From Phycisphaerae bacterium (GTDB lineage Bacteria > Planctomycetota > Phycisphaerae > UBA1845 > Fen-1342), in NCBI GenBank assembly GCA_028279405.1, contig JANQNU010000061.1, positions 1-64,000 of the forward strand: a DNA stretch of 64,000 nucleotides, written 5' to 3'. Position numbers and translations under genes: made by a program. Positions within the stretch are counted from its first letter, which is position 1, and each line of letters opens with the position of its first letter. The notes under the pieces were generated by a model, which was not told the DNA's origin, did not search any database, and was given only the letters and a program-made list of their open reading frames with translations. Below are positions 1 through 9,599 of the stretch, in pieces.

Positions 1-28
1 CGCGGGCGCTGTTCCGAATCGGGGTCCG

Positions 29-3000
29 TCACTGCCCACGCGCTCCCATAATGTCGCGCGTCGGCCGCGTGTCCCACCGGCGAATCGTATAGTCGCCGCT
101 CGCGGAAAAGATGGTGCGTTCGTCGGGCGTGACGGTCAGATCCCAGATGCGATCCGCATGTCCGCGTAGCACGCAAACCTCTTCAAATCGATTGATGTCC
201 CAGAGTCGAATGGTGCGATCATCGGACCCGGTGATGAGTCTGCCGTGGCTGGCAAGCTCGGTCATGCAAGTGACCTTGCCAGCGTGCCCGGTCAGTGTTC
301 CCTGTAGGCGGCCGGACGCAACGTCGAAGAGTTTGACGGTTCCTTTTGCCGACGCACTTGCGAGCCAAGCGCCGTCGCGCAAGAAACAAATGCTGCTGGC
401 GTACTCTTGTGGCCAGCTCCGGATGATTCTTCCATCGTCGGCATCGCAGACGAGCAGTTCCGTTTTGGTCGCGTACGCCAGACGACGGCCTGAGCGATCG
501 AAGCGGAAGATCCGAGGGTCTCCCAATTCCGAGATCGGTGTCAGCGTATCCCCATCAAGTAACTGGTAGGCGTGCGCGCTCGAGCCGATAATGAGCCGGT
601 TGCCGGCAGGGCTCGACGCCACCCGGCCCTGGTACACCCGGGCTGACAATGATTCGACGGTTCGGCCGTTGCGGGCATCTATCATCAGCGCTTCGCCGCG
701 CCGAGTACCCTGCGTTCTGATCTCACGATTGACCAGCAATCGGCGGCCGTCCGGTGAAAAGCTAAGGTGTTGATACCAGGTGTCGTCGTCGTGCGTCTTC
801 TCGAGCACGAGCTTTGCCCTTGCCACGTCCCAAATGCGCAACTCTGCGCCGCCGGAGGCGAGCAGCGACCCATCGGGACTCATGGCCATTGTACGTACGA
901 ATCCCGTGTGGCCGCGCATGATGGTCAGGTCGCGCGCGACGTCGATGTTCCATAAGCGAAGGTCGTTATCGGAAAAGCTGGCGACGCGTGAACCGTTAGA
1001 ACAGAACGCCAACGCGAAGATCGGATCGCGGTGCCCCAGGAGCTTACCCTGCGCTGTGCCCGTTTGTGCGTCCCAGACGCGCACGACGCGATCTTGCCCG
1101 CCGGTGACCAGCGTGCGTCCGTCTGGACTCAGCGCGGCAGCGAGAACGGCGTCGTCATGCGATTCGGGCTGCTCCCAGACCATCAGACCCGCTTCTTGCA
1201 GATCGAAGCATGCCAGTCGTCGATCGTTTCCCGCAGTGAACAGATAGCGCCCGTCGCTGCTGAAGATGGCATCGCCGATCCCCTCGGGATGCGGAGGAAC
1301 TGCGATTTCGGCGCCGCCTGCATCCAACGAAAACAGGCGTACGTCCGTGAAGCGCGACGCACTGCAGACGTGACGAAAGTCGGGGCTGAACACGACGAAA
1401 CTGGCATCCTTCCCAAGTAGTTCGAGTTGTGGCGACGGCTCCCAACTCAGAGTGGGGGCGGGCAATAGCGAGTGAATGTGTCCGCGCGGGCCCCGCATCA
1501 GGGGTACGTCGAGCGCCCGATCGGCTACGCCATGAGTGGCGTCGTAGAGCTGTGGCAAATCCGTCGCCTGCACGATCAACGTCGTTCTGTCGAGCAGTGG
1601 CGCCATTCGAAATGCACCCGCGACATGCCACTCGTGTACTCGCCGACCCGACGCGACATCCCAGGTGCCGACCTCGACGCGGTTGTCCACCAAGCAGCGA
1701 CGAGCGACGTGGACTCGCTGGTCGTCTTCGCTGAACCATACATGTGCGACACCGCGCATTTGTATGCTGGGGCTCGGATTGTCATGCTGAGCGAACTTCA
1801 GAGAAATCGTGCTTTGATCGAGTTGAGCGTGGTAGTACGACCATTCCCAGCCGCGCAGCGCTTCCGGGACAGCGGCCAGATGCTGCTTCGCAGTGACCAC
1901 ATCCCCTTCTCGCAGGGCGGCGCCCGCGACGGCAAGGCCGGCGCGATACAGTGCGCGGTCGGCTTCCTGGTGGGCGCGCGATTCGCGCATGGCGAGCCAG
2001 GTCGTGCTCAGCAAGCCGATGACGAGCGCGACGAACGTGGTTGCGACGCCGCCCGCAAGCACGCGGTTGCGCCGCGCGAACTTCCCTAGCCGATAGATTG
2101 CTCCGGCGGGTCGAGCTTCGATCGGCTGATGGTGCAGGAAACGCCGAATGTCTGCGGCCATCCGCGCCGCGGTCTGATATCGCCGGGCGGGGTCCTTGTC
2201 CAACGCCTTGCCGACGATCGTCTCGATGTCGCCGCGATACACGTTGTTGATCGAGCCCAGCCGCGAAGGCTCTTCGTCGCGGATGATCCGCGCAGCCTCC
2301 GGGATCGTGCGCGAGCTGACTTCGTGCGGGGGCCGACCGGCCAACAATTCGTGCAGGATGACCCCCAGCGCGTAGATGTCGCAGCGCCGATCCAGATCGG
2401 CCGGATTGCCCGCGATCTGCTCCGGGCTCATGTATGACAGTGTGCCGACAAGGTGCCCGACGTCGGTTTGCAGGCTGACCGTTGCCATGTCGGTGTCCAT
2501 CGCCCGCGCAACGCCGAAGTCGACGATCTTTGGTTGTCCGGCACACTTGAAGCCTTCACCGCACTTCGCCGACGCGCCGCATTCCTGCGCCTGTTCGTGG
2601 GCGTCATCCCGATTGATCACGAGGATGTTGCCGGGTTTTAGGTCACGGTGAATGATGCCGCGTTCGTGAGCGTAGTGCGCCGCGTCGCAGGCGCGCGCCA
2701 CGAGTTCGAGGCGCGCCCGCGTGCATAGTTGCAGCCGCTCGGCGAACGCCGTCAGCGGCAGCCCGTCGATATACTCCATCGCGAAGTAGGGATGACGTCC
2801 GCGATCGATCGTCGCGAATCCGGCTTCGTACACCTGCGCGATGCCGGGATGCTGCAAACGTCCGAGCAGCTGCGCTTCGCGCTGCAGTCGTTTGAGCATC
2901 GGTGCCCGACCGAGACCCGGCCGGACCATTTTCAACGCAACGCGGCGTTGCGGATTCTCTTGTTCCGCCTGGTAGACCGTGCCCATGCCCCCGCGACCGA

Positions 3001-3283
3001 CGACGCGGACGACGCGATAACTCCCGATGCGTTCCGGAGTCAATTCCGGCTCCGGATCCGCCGCGAGGTCAGCGGCCAATTCGTCGGCGACCTGGCCCTG
3101 CACGGCGGCATCGACAACGTTGGACTCGCGCGCGTCGTGTGCAAGCAGTCGTTCGATCTCCTGCCGTAACGCATTGTCATCGCCGCAGGTATCGGAAAGG
3201 AATCTATCGCGTTCGGCTGACGGCAGCTCGCACGCCTGCATGAAGATTTCACGCAGTCGCTGAAAACGCTCAGCAGGCGTCAT
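29..3283 (-). CDS. Transmembrane Ser/Thr protein kinase with WD40 propeller
   Basis: Predicted membrane-anchored Ser/Thr kinase of 1,084 residues. A roughly 50-residue N-terminal domain (LPxxERxxFL, LRxEIExLL) precedes the kinase fold: glycine loop GRGGMG at 96-101, Lys118, HRD 212-214, DFG 255-257, SPE 286-288. One membrane helix lies at about 408-431. The rest, about 520-1075, is a run of WD40 repeats (LAS/VTGG...D..VRVWD pattern), so the propeller should face the periplasm and the kinase the cytoplasm. The ATG at 3283 is chosen because its A is shared with the TAA of the upstream sigma gene (TAATG); earlier in-frame starts lie inside that gene. Coupling to an ECF sigma factor suggests the kinase acts on the same pathway, which is inference. 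A Cys-containing insertion sits between HRD and DFG. Propeller ligand unknown. Confidence 0.92.
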   Translation of the reverse strand: MTPAERFQRLREIFMQACELPSAERDRFLSDTCGDDNALRQEIERLLAHDARESNVVDAAVQGQVADELAADLAADPEPELTPERIGSYRVVRVVGRGGMGTVYQAEQENPQRRVALKMVRPGLGRAPMLKRLQREAQLLGRLQHPGIAQVYEAGFATIDRGRHPYFAMEYIDGLPLTAFAERLQLCTRARLELVARACDAAHYAHERGIIHRDLKPGNILVINRDDAHEQAQECGASAKCGEGFKCAGQPKIVDFGVARAMDTDMATVSLQTDVGHLVGTLSYMSPEQIAGNPADLDRRCDIYALGVILHELLAGRPPHEVSSRTIPEAARIIRDEEPSRLGSINNVYRGDIETIVGKALDKDPARRYQTAARMAADIRRFLHHQPIEARPAGAIYRLGKFARRNRVLAGGVATTFVALVIGLLSTTWLAMRESRAHQEADRALYRAGLAVAGAALREGDVVTAKQHLAAVPEALRGWEWSYYHAQLDQSTISLKFAQHDNPSPSIQMRGVAHVWFSEDDQRVHVARRCLVDNRVEVGTWDVASGRRVHEWHVAGAFRMAPLLDRTTLIVQATDLPQLYDATHGVADRALDVPLMRGPRGHIHSLLPAPTLSWEPSPQLELLGKDASFVVFSPDFRHVCSASRFTDVRLFSLDAGGAEIAVPPHPEGIGDAIFSSDGRYLFTAGNDRRLACFDLQEAGLMVWEQPESHDDAVLAAALSPDGRTLVTGGQDRVVRVWDAQTGTAQGKLLGHRDPIFALAFCSNGSRVASFSDNDLRLWNIDVARDLTIMRGHTGFVRTMAMSPDGSLLASGGAELRIWDVARAKLVLEKTHDDDTWYQHLSFSPDGRRLLVNREIRTQGTRRGEALMIDARNGRTVESLSARVYQGRVASSPAGNRLIIGSSAHAYQLLDGDTLTPISELGDPRIFRFDRSGRRLAYATKTELLVCDADDGRIIRSWPQEYASSICFLRDGAWLASASAKGTVKLFDVASGRLQGTLTGHAGKVTCMTELASHGRLITGSDDRTIRLWDINRFEEVCVLRGHADRIWDLTVTPDERTIFSASGDYTIRRWDTRPTRDIMGARGQ

Positions 3284-3876
3284 TACGCAAGATCCCCGAC
3301 GAGTTCGCGGTTCAGCCAGGCACGAACCCACCGCCAGTCGCGTTGCGCAGTTCGGCGAGTCACGTTCAGATGCCGCGCGACCTCCTCCATCGTGTAGCCG
3401 CCGAAGAATCGTAACTCGACGATCCGCGCCAAACGCGCGTCCAGCGCCGCCAGGCGCGTCAGTGCATCGTCGAGCACGACGAGGTCGATCGCGCTGCCCG
3501 ACGGCGTCGCGAGGCTCTCGAACGTCGGTTGAACCCGCTCGGCGTCGCGCTTCGCCGTTCGCTTGGCACGCGCATGGTCAATCAGAATCTGACGCATCGC
3601 AGTGGCCGCAACGGCGCAGAAGTGCTCGCGACCGCGCCATTCGCCATCGCCACGAATGAGCTTCAGGTACGCTTCGTGCACAATCGCCGTCGGCTGCAAC
3701 GTGTGACTCGCCGGCTGGTTGCGAAAGAACGCCGACGCAAGCGACCGAAGCTGCTCGTAGACCAACGGCAACAGCGCATCCGCCGCCGATGAGTCACCAT
3801 CCGATAACTTTTCGAGCAGCAGTGTTGCGGAGGATGTCGGATCAGCGGCGCCAGCCTGTTCGGGGAGCTCGGCCAT
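3283..3876 (-). CDS. ECF-like RNA polymerase sigma factor
   Basis: Sigma-70 family protein of 197 residues, of the ECF-like type common in Planctomycetota and Acidobacteria. Region 2 is seen around LPLVYEQLRSLA and LQPTAIVHEAYLKL (about 40-75). Region 4 is near the C-terminus, with LRFFGGYTMEEVARHLNVT as the helix-turn-helix. The spacer between them holds RQILIDHARAKR. It directs RNA polymerase to a specific promoter set. No anti-sigma factor is adjacent; the downstream kinase, overlapping by one base, is the likely regulatory partner. A TATAAT lies eight bases before the ATG, so the transcript may carry almost no leader. A paralogous sigma-kinase pair sits at 9600-13222. Confidence 0.93.
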   Translation of the reverse strand: MAELPEQAGAADPTSSATLLLEKLSDGDSSAADALLPLVYEQLRSLASAFFRNQPASHTLQPTAIVHEAYLKLIRGDGEWRGREHFCAVAATAMRQILIDHARAKRTAKRDAERVQPTFESLATPSGSAIDLVVLDDALTRLAALDARLARIVELRFFGGYTMEEVARHLNVTRRTAQRDWRWVRAWLNRELVGDLA

Positions 3877-3884
3877 AAGTACCT

Positions 3885-3890
3885 ATTATA
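3885..3890 (-). promoter_or_regulatory. Candidate -10 box, near-leaderless promoter of sigma gene
   Basis: Minus-strand TATAAT, a perfect -10 hexamer, ends eight bases before the ATG at 3876. Initiation 6-8 bases downstream would start the mRNA at or within two bases of the start codon. No recognisable -35 is seen 16-18 bases upstream. Confidence 0.5.
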
Positions 3891-4103
3891 CGATGTTTGC
3901 TTCCGCCGGAGTCTCCGGATCTCCGTCTCTGGGGAGCGCTCGCGCGGCTGGAAGCGGTTTTTCTTACCGGCGGGTGCCATACGGTGCGATTTTTCTCGCT
4001 TGATGTCACACCAGCATCGGCTTTCTCGTGGCCCATTATGAGAGCAGAGAGGACAGTTCTATCCATCGTGGGCCGGCCCGGGGTGCGCAACCTACGATGC
4101 CGC

Positions 4104-4111
4104 GGAGGAGG
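4104..4111 (+). promoter_or_regulatory. Strong Shine-Dalgarno deciding the start at 4119
   Basis: GGAGGAGG lies seven bases before the ATG at 4119. It selects this start over an in-frame ATG-like start 74 codons upstream and places a signal peptide at the N-terminus. The divergent gap 3877-4118 otherwise shows nothing clear. Confidence 0.8.
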
Positions 4112-4118
4112 TTTCCCT

Positions 4119-7100
4119 ATGACGCGCCGTTCGCATTCCACACGCGCCGCGTGGATGATTACCGGTCTCATCGTGCTGCTGGTCGTCGGCAATGCGGTCG
4201 GCGGGACTGTCCAATTCTTCTGGCAGGGTGACAACAACAACAACTGGCGGAATTCGGCCAACTGGGGCCAGCAACCGGGCGCAGGTGACGTTCCCGATTC
4301 GCCGAGCCATTTCGTGCAGTTCAACGACACTGCAAACCGTTTTAACGTCGACGTGAACGGCCGGACGCGCGACGTCGGACAAATGACGTTCTTCGACGAA
4401 TCCTTTCGTATTTTCAACGGGACTGTGCGCCTGCACGGGCTATTGCAGATAGCGGATCGGCAGGTTCATTTCGACAGCGACTTGGTTGTGGAGCAGGTGG
4501 CGGATGATAGCTGGAACGCGTTCCGGAATGGAAGCCTGCGCGTCGACGGCGTGCTGGCCGGGTCGGGGAACATCCGGCTGCTCGGTCCCGTTACGTTCAA
4601 TTCCGCGAATACGTACTCAGGGCATCTCAGGATTGCCGATACGGGCCCGCTTACGCTGGGGAATGGCAACGCGCTCCAGAACGCCGATTTGACCATCAGC
4701 GTCGACGACGCCCTGGACCTCAACGGCCTTGACGCCCGTGTGGTCGGTCTCGCCGGTATCGGCGACCTGGCCCTCGGCGGCAGCACGCTCACCGTCGGCG
4801 GTTGGACGACATCGCCGACTCCTGTCTATTCGGGGGATATTACCGGCGAGGTCGCGCAGGGAGCGCGGCTCATCATGGACGGCGAGGCCGTGCAGCCGAT
4901 CAGCGGCGCGATCACGAACGTCGAAAACGTCATTGTTCAACGCGGCGAACTGCAACTGACCGGCAACTGCCAATTGATCGGCCCGGATCTCTCGGGAGCG
5001 CTCCAGGTGGCAGCCGGCAGCGAGCTAGTCATCGGCGACGGAACCGGCGCCGGAAGCGTAACGCTCAACTCTCCCGCGCCCAACGGCGGAACGGCCGACA
5101 TCAACAGCGCCCTGGTACACATCAACAAGGGGACGCTCAGCGCCGGTCGCATTCTCAGCGATGCAGGCGGCGAAGTCCGGCTCACCGACCCCGACGACGG
5201 CGTTGCGCTCACGATCGGACTACTGAACCGATCGTCAACTTTTGCTGGCGAGCTCACGGGCTCTGGCAGCTTCCGGAAGGTCCGCAACGGCACCTGGACG
5301 CTGACCAATGCCAACCCGTTCTTCACCGGCCGCGCGATCATCGACGACGGCCGTGTGGTCGTTGGGAACATGAACGCGCTCCAGAATGCGAACGTCGAGA
5401 TTAACACCACTAACGGGCTCGGTTTGACCGGCGTGTCCGACGTTAACATCGGCGGCGCGCTGGCCGGCGCGGGGTCAGCGATCGCCCGCATCGACGTGCG
5501 CGGCGGCACGGTCGCTCCCGGAAGTACGGACGACACCGATCCGATCGCATCGCTGACGCTGGACGAAGTTGCCTTCGACGCCGATGCGACGCTGGCGATC
5601 GACATCGGCGGACTCACGCCCGACACCGAGCACGACCAGCTCGTCGTCAACGGTGCCGCGGCGCTCGGCGGCACGCTCGACCTGGCCTACCTCGACGGCT
5701 TCACGGCATCGCCGGGACAGTTCTTTGTCGTGCTGACGGCACAGTCGATCTCAGGGACGTTCGAGACGGTGCTCTTCCCTGAAGGGGAGGCGTGGTTCGT
5801 CGAATACGACACGGGCACCGGTATCGTCCGCGCCCGGCGTTGCTTCGACGACGATGGGGACGGCGTCTGTAACGGCCTCGACAACTGCCCCGACATCGCG
5901 AACCCCAGCCAGACGGACGCGGACAATGACGGCGTGGGTGACCCGTGTGACGCCTGCCTCGGCGGCGACGACAACTTCGACGCGGACGGCGACGGCAATC
6001 CGGATGACTGCGACCAGTGCCCCGGCTTCGATGACAACCTCGACGCGGACGGCGACGGCGTGCCGGATGGCTGCGATGTCTGTACAGGCGACGATGCCAC
6101 CGGCGACACGGACGGCGATGGTATCTGCAACGACCTGGATGCCTGTCCCGGCTTCGATGACAACCTCGATGCGGACGGCGACGGCGTGCCAGATGGCTGC
6201 GATGTCTGCACGGGCGACGATGCCACCGGCGACACGGACGGCGACGGTGTCTGTAACGACCTCGACGCATGCCCTGGCTTCGATGACAACATCGACGCGG
6301 ATGGCGACGGTGTAGCGGACGGCTGCGATGTCTGCACGGGCGACGATGCCACCGGCGACACGGACGGCGACGGCGTCTGCAACGACCTCGACGCATGCCC
6401 CGGCTTCGATGACAACATCGACGCGGACGGCGACGGCGTAGCCGATGGTTGCGATGTCTGTACGGGTGACGACGCAACCGGCGACACGGACGGCGACGGT
6501 GTCTGCAACGACCTGGATGCCTGCCCCGGCTTCGATGACAGCCTCGACATCGACGGTGACGGCGTGCCCGATGGCTGCGACACGGACTGTTCGGGGTTCC
6601 CGGTCACCGTCGGGACCGCGCAGGCACTGATCGATGCAATCAACTGCGCCAATGCGCAGCCGGATGAGAACACGATCTTCCTCGATGCCGACATTGTGCT
6701 GACGGCAGTCGACAACGACACCAATGGCCCGAACGGACTGCCGGACATCGTGAGTCCGATCGTGATCGAGGGACAGGGACATGTCATCGAGCGGGATGCA
6801 AAGACCTCGGAACTCTTCCGACTGATGCATGTAGGGGGGGGCACCCTGCGTCTCAATCAAGTCACGTTACAAAACGGTCAAGTAGGTAACAGCGTGTCGA
6901 TCGCTGTAAGAGGAGGTGGGGCGGTATTGGTGGACAGCGGACAGTTGACCGTCACCGACAGCGTGATCGCGAACAATAACGGTCTCGCTCTCGGCGGAGG
7001 AATCCTGTTGGTGCTGGCCAGCGCCTCCGCAACACTCGACGGTGTGACGATGACCGGTAACCGAGCCGACAACGGTGGCATGGGCGGTGCTATCGGAATC

Positions 7101-9482
7101 AGGTTTGGTTCCCAGTTGACCGTCCGCAACTCGACCCTCGTTGGGAACTCGGCGACCTTCGAAGGCGGTGCCATCGATATCAACCGGGCCGCCGCCCAAT
7201 GCACGATCACCAACACGATCATTGCCGGCAACGGCGGACGCGCCGCCATTCACAACCTGGGAACGCTCACGATGGTCAATACCACCGTGGCAGGGAATCA
7301 CGGTCCCACGGGCGCGGGCCTGCAAACCCGTACAAATAGTGTTTCCACCCTGAACAACTGTCTACTGTGGGGCAACGGGGGTACCACGATTTCGCAGATC
7401 GACAACGAAGGTACGCTCAATCTTGCCTTCACCGGGATCCAGGATGGCCTGCCCGGCATCACCGGCCCGGGCAGCACCGTCGACAACGGCGGAAACCTGA
7501 CGATCGATACCGCAGACCCGGTATTCGTGAACCCGGTCGATTCGACCCTGGCGCCGACGACGGCCGGCGACTACCACCTCGCCCCCAACAGCGTGGCGAT
7601 CGACCAGGGCGATAATGCGCTAGCGACGAACGCCGGACTGACAACGGACTTCGAAGGCGATGATCGCATCATCGATGGAACCGTGGACATGGGCGCCGAC
7701 GAGGAAAACACCTGCACCGGCGACGGAGACAGCGACGGCGATGGGGTCTGCAACGCGGTCGATGCCTGCCCCGGCTTCGATGACAACCTCGACACGGACG
7801 GCGATGGCGTGGCCAACGGCTGTGATGCCTGCCCGGGCTTCGACGACAACATCGACGGGGACGGCGACGGTGCGGCTGACGGCTGCGATACCTGCCCGGG
7901 CTTCGATGACAACCTCGACATGGACGGCGATGGCGTACCGGATGGCTGCGATGTCTGTACGGGAGACGATGCTACGGGCGATGCGGACGGAGACGGCGTC
8001 TGTGACGACCTGGACGCCTGCCCGGGCTTCGACGACAACATCGACGGGGACGGCGACGGTGCGGCTGACGGCTGCGATGCCTGTCCGGGCTTCGATGACA
8101 ACCTCGATGCAGACGGCGACGGCGTACCGGATGGCTGCGATGTCTGTACGGGAGACGATGCTACGGGCGACGCGGACGGTGACGGCGTCTGTGACGACCT
8201 GGATGCCTGCCCCGGCTTCGACGACAGTCTCGATCACGATTCCGACGGCGTTCCGGACGGTTGCGACGTGTGCGACTTCGTAGACGACAATCAGCGGGTC
8301 CACAACCAGACCCAAGACACGTTCTATATGACGATTCAGGCAGCCCTCGACGCTGCCAACGATGGCGACGTTCTTCAGTTGGCCGAGTGTGCCTTCCGGG
8401 AGGACAACATCACGTTCACGCCGGGTGTCAATGTCACGATCCTGGGCGGCAACGACCGGTCCATCAACGGCGGCGATGACGACAATGACCCGGTTTTCTT
8501 CATTGACGGCGGTGCCTTTGAAGCGACGTCCGTCATCCAGGGTGTGGACATCCTGAACGTCGGTGGGCCCGCCATCGAAGTGGCGGACGGCAACTCACCG
8601 ACGCTTCGCCAGGTCTTCTTTTTCCAGTGCGACTCCACCAACGTACTGGTGGCAAGTGGATCGACTGTTGTCGATCGCTGCGGGTTCGTCGAATGTACCG
8701 CGACGGACGCGATCGTCCGGCTCCGTGAGAGCGCGATGATGCGGCAATGCGCCACGGTCGACACCGTCGCACCACGAGAGGTTGTCGCCGAGACTGGGCA
8801 GCCCCGACTCGTCAACTGCACCATCAACGCATCGAACGCCGCTATCCACGCAGCGGATGGCGCAAGCGTGAATGCGATCAACTCGATTCTCATCGGTGGC
8901 ATTACAACGGCCACTGGCGGTGCGGTCAGCACATCTCGTTGCCTCTATCCCGGCGCCATCGGCGACAACATCGATGGATTGCCGACGTTTGTGAATCCTG
9001 CACTGCCGGTCGAGCTCGCCGAAGGGTCACTCGGCATCGATGCCGCGGATTACGACGCTTACGTCAGCGCCGGCGGCGGCCCTGAAGATGTAGGCGGTCA
9101 GCCGCGAACACACGACGACGCTGGCACGCTCGACACGGGGACCGGGGCAGTGACCTATCTCGACATCGGTGTGTTCGAATTCCAGGGACTTTCAGACGCA
9201 GACGATGACGGCGTCGGCGACGCACAAGACGCGTGCCCGAATACGCCGGGCGGCACGATCGTGGACGAGTTCGGCTGCCCGGTCACGGTCCTCGGCGACA
9301 TGAACTGCGACGGCGCCGTCTCGGTCGGGGATATCAACCCGTTCGTGCTGGCGCTGACCAACCCGGCCGGCTACGCAGCGGCCTTCCCGAGCTGCAACAT
9401 TCTGAACGGAGACTGTTCCGACGACGGCCAGGTTACGGTCGGCGATATCAACTGCTTCGTGGCGTTGGTCACCGGCGGTTGA
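4119..9482 (+). CDS. Giant secreted beta-helix protein with TSP3-type calcium repeats
   Basis: Exported protein of 1,787 residues. A signal peptide (hydrophobic stretch WMITGLIVLLVVGNAVGG, about 12-30) is followed by an autotransporter-type beta-strand region (WxGDNNNNWxNSANW start, about 30-570). Next come thrombospondin type 3-like DxDGDGxxD repeats (about 576-825), a right-handed beta-helix (about 825-1190), a second TSP3 block (about 1199-1386), a second short beta-helix, and a dockerin-like tail (about 1726-1787) with GDMNCDG and VGDINCF. The acidic repeats should bind calcium and stiffen the chain. The protein is probably surface-attached or part of an extracellular scaffold; ligand unknown. 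Start fixed by GGAGGAGG. The tail recurs at the C-termini of the proteins at 20839 and 41600. No enzymatic motif is visible. Confidence 0.88.
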   Translation: MTRRSHSTRAAWMITGLIVLLVVGNAVGGTVQFFWQGDNNNNWRNSANWGQQPGAGDVPDSPSHFVQFNDTANRFNVDVNGRTRDVGQMTFFDESFRIFNGTVRLHGLLQIADRQVHFDSDLVVEQVADDSWNAFRNGSLRVDGVLAGSGNIRLLGPVTFNSANTYSGHLRIADTGPLTLGNGNALQNADLTISVDDALDLNGLDARVVGLAGIGDLALGGSTLTVGGWTTSPTPVYSGDITGEVAQGARLIMDGEAVQPISGAITNVENVIVQRGELQLTGNCQLIGPDLSGALQVAAGSELVIGDGTGAGSVTLNSPAPNGGTADINSALVHINKGTLSAGRILSDAGGEVRLTDPDDGVALTIGLLNRSSTFAGELTGSGSFRKVRNGTWTLTNANPFFTGRAIIDDGRVVVGNMNALQNANVEINTTNGLGLTGVSDVNIGGALAGAGSAIARIDVRGGTVAPGSTDDTDPIASLTLDEVAFDADATLAIDIGGLTPDTEHDQLVVNGAAALGGTLDLAYLDGFTASPGQFFVVLTAQSISGTFETVLFPEGEAWFVEYDTGTGIVRARRCFDDDGDGVCNGLDNCPDIANPSQTDADNDGVGDPCDACLGGDDNFDADGDGNPDDCDQCPGFDDNLDADGDGVPDGCDVCTGDDATGDTDGDGICNDLDACPGFDDNLDADGDGVPDGCDVCTGDDATGDTDGDGVCNDLDACPGFDDNIDADGDGVADGCDVCTGDDATGDTDGDGVCNDLDACPGFDDNIDADGDGVADGCDVCTGDDATGDTDGDGVCNDLDACPGFDDSLDIDGDGVPDGCDTDCSGFPVTVGTAQALIDAINCANAQPDENTIFLDADIVLTAVDNDTNGPNGLPDIVSPIVIEGQGHVIERDAKTSELFRLMHVGGGTLRLNQVTLQNGQVGNSVSIAVRGGGAVLVDSGQLTVTDSVIANNNGLALGGGILLVLASASATLDGVTMTGNRADNGGMGGAIGIRFGSQLTVRNSTLVGNSATFEGGAIDINRAAAQCTITNTIIAGNGGRAAIHNLGTLTMVNTTVAGNHGPTGAGLQTRTNSVSTLNNCLLWGNGGTTISQIDNEGTLNLAFTGIQDGLPGITGPGSTVDNGGNLTIDTADPVFVNPVDSTLAPTTAGDYHLAPNSVAIDQGDNALATNAGLTTDFEGDDRIIDGTVDMGADEENTCTGDGDSDGDGVCNAVDACPGFDDNLDTDGDGVANGCDACPGFDDNIDGDGDGAADGCDTCPGFDDNLDMDGDGVPDGCDVCTGDDATGDADGDGVCDDLDACPGFDDNIDGDGDGAADGCDACPGFDDNLDADGDGVPDGCDVCTGDDATGDADGDGVCDDLDACPGFDDSLDHDSDGVPDGCDVCDFVDDNQRVHNQTQDTFYMTIQAALDAANDGDVLQLAECAFREDNITFTPGVNVTILGGNDRSINGGDDDNDPVFFIDGGAFEATSVIQGVDILNVGGPAIEVADGNSPTLRQVFFFQCDSTNVLVASGSTVVDRCGFVECTATDAIVRLRESAMMRQCATVDTVAPREVVAETGQPRLVNCTINASNAAIHAADGASVNAINSILIGGITTATGGAVSTSRCLYPGAIGDNIDGLPTFVNPALPVELAEGSLGIDAADYDAYVSAGGGPEDVGGQPRTHDDAGTLDTGTGAVTYLDIGVFEFQGLSDADDDGVGDAQDACPNTPGGTIVDEFGCPVTVLGDMNCDGAVSVGDINPFVLALTNPAGYAAAFPSCNILNGDCSDDGQVTVGDINCFVALVTGG
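6069..6572 (+). repeat. Four in-frame 126-bp tandem repeats (TSP3 block 1)
   Basis: Four units of 42 codons begin at 6069, 6195, 6321 and 6447. Each encodes GCDVCTGDDATGDTDGDG, then CPGFDDN, then DxDGDGVxD. Differences between units are mostly synonymous, which points to recent duplication or gene conversion. Confidence 0.9.
7714..8275 (+). repeat. TSP3 block 2, higher-order in-frame repeat
   Basis: A second block of the same acidic repeat type in the same gene. It alternates CPGFDDNxDxDGDGxxxGCD units with two copies of the CTGDDATGDADGDG unit (near 7950 and 8135). The interval 7850-7990 is closely repeated at about 8036-8175. Confidence 0.82.
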
Positions 9483-9599
9483 TGTTGCGCGATCGGTAAT
9501 GAACGACGCGTGGGTTGCAGGGCTCGCACGATCCGGAAGGGCGTGCGGGCCTGTCGCGCGATGCGCCGCGATGATCGGCGGCGAGCCCGACCGGTGATG

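Noticed and set aside
6069-6572. Regularly spaced repeats that could suggest a CRISPR array
   Set aside because: The period is 126 bp, the units are in frame, encode DxDGDG repeats and have no unique spacers.
5687-6860. Overlapping minus-strand frames with repetitive SPSPSAS or RRHRR sequence
   Set aside because: Antisense shadows of the TSP3 repeats; low-complexity composition only.
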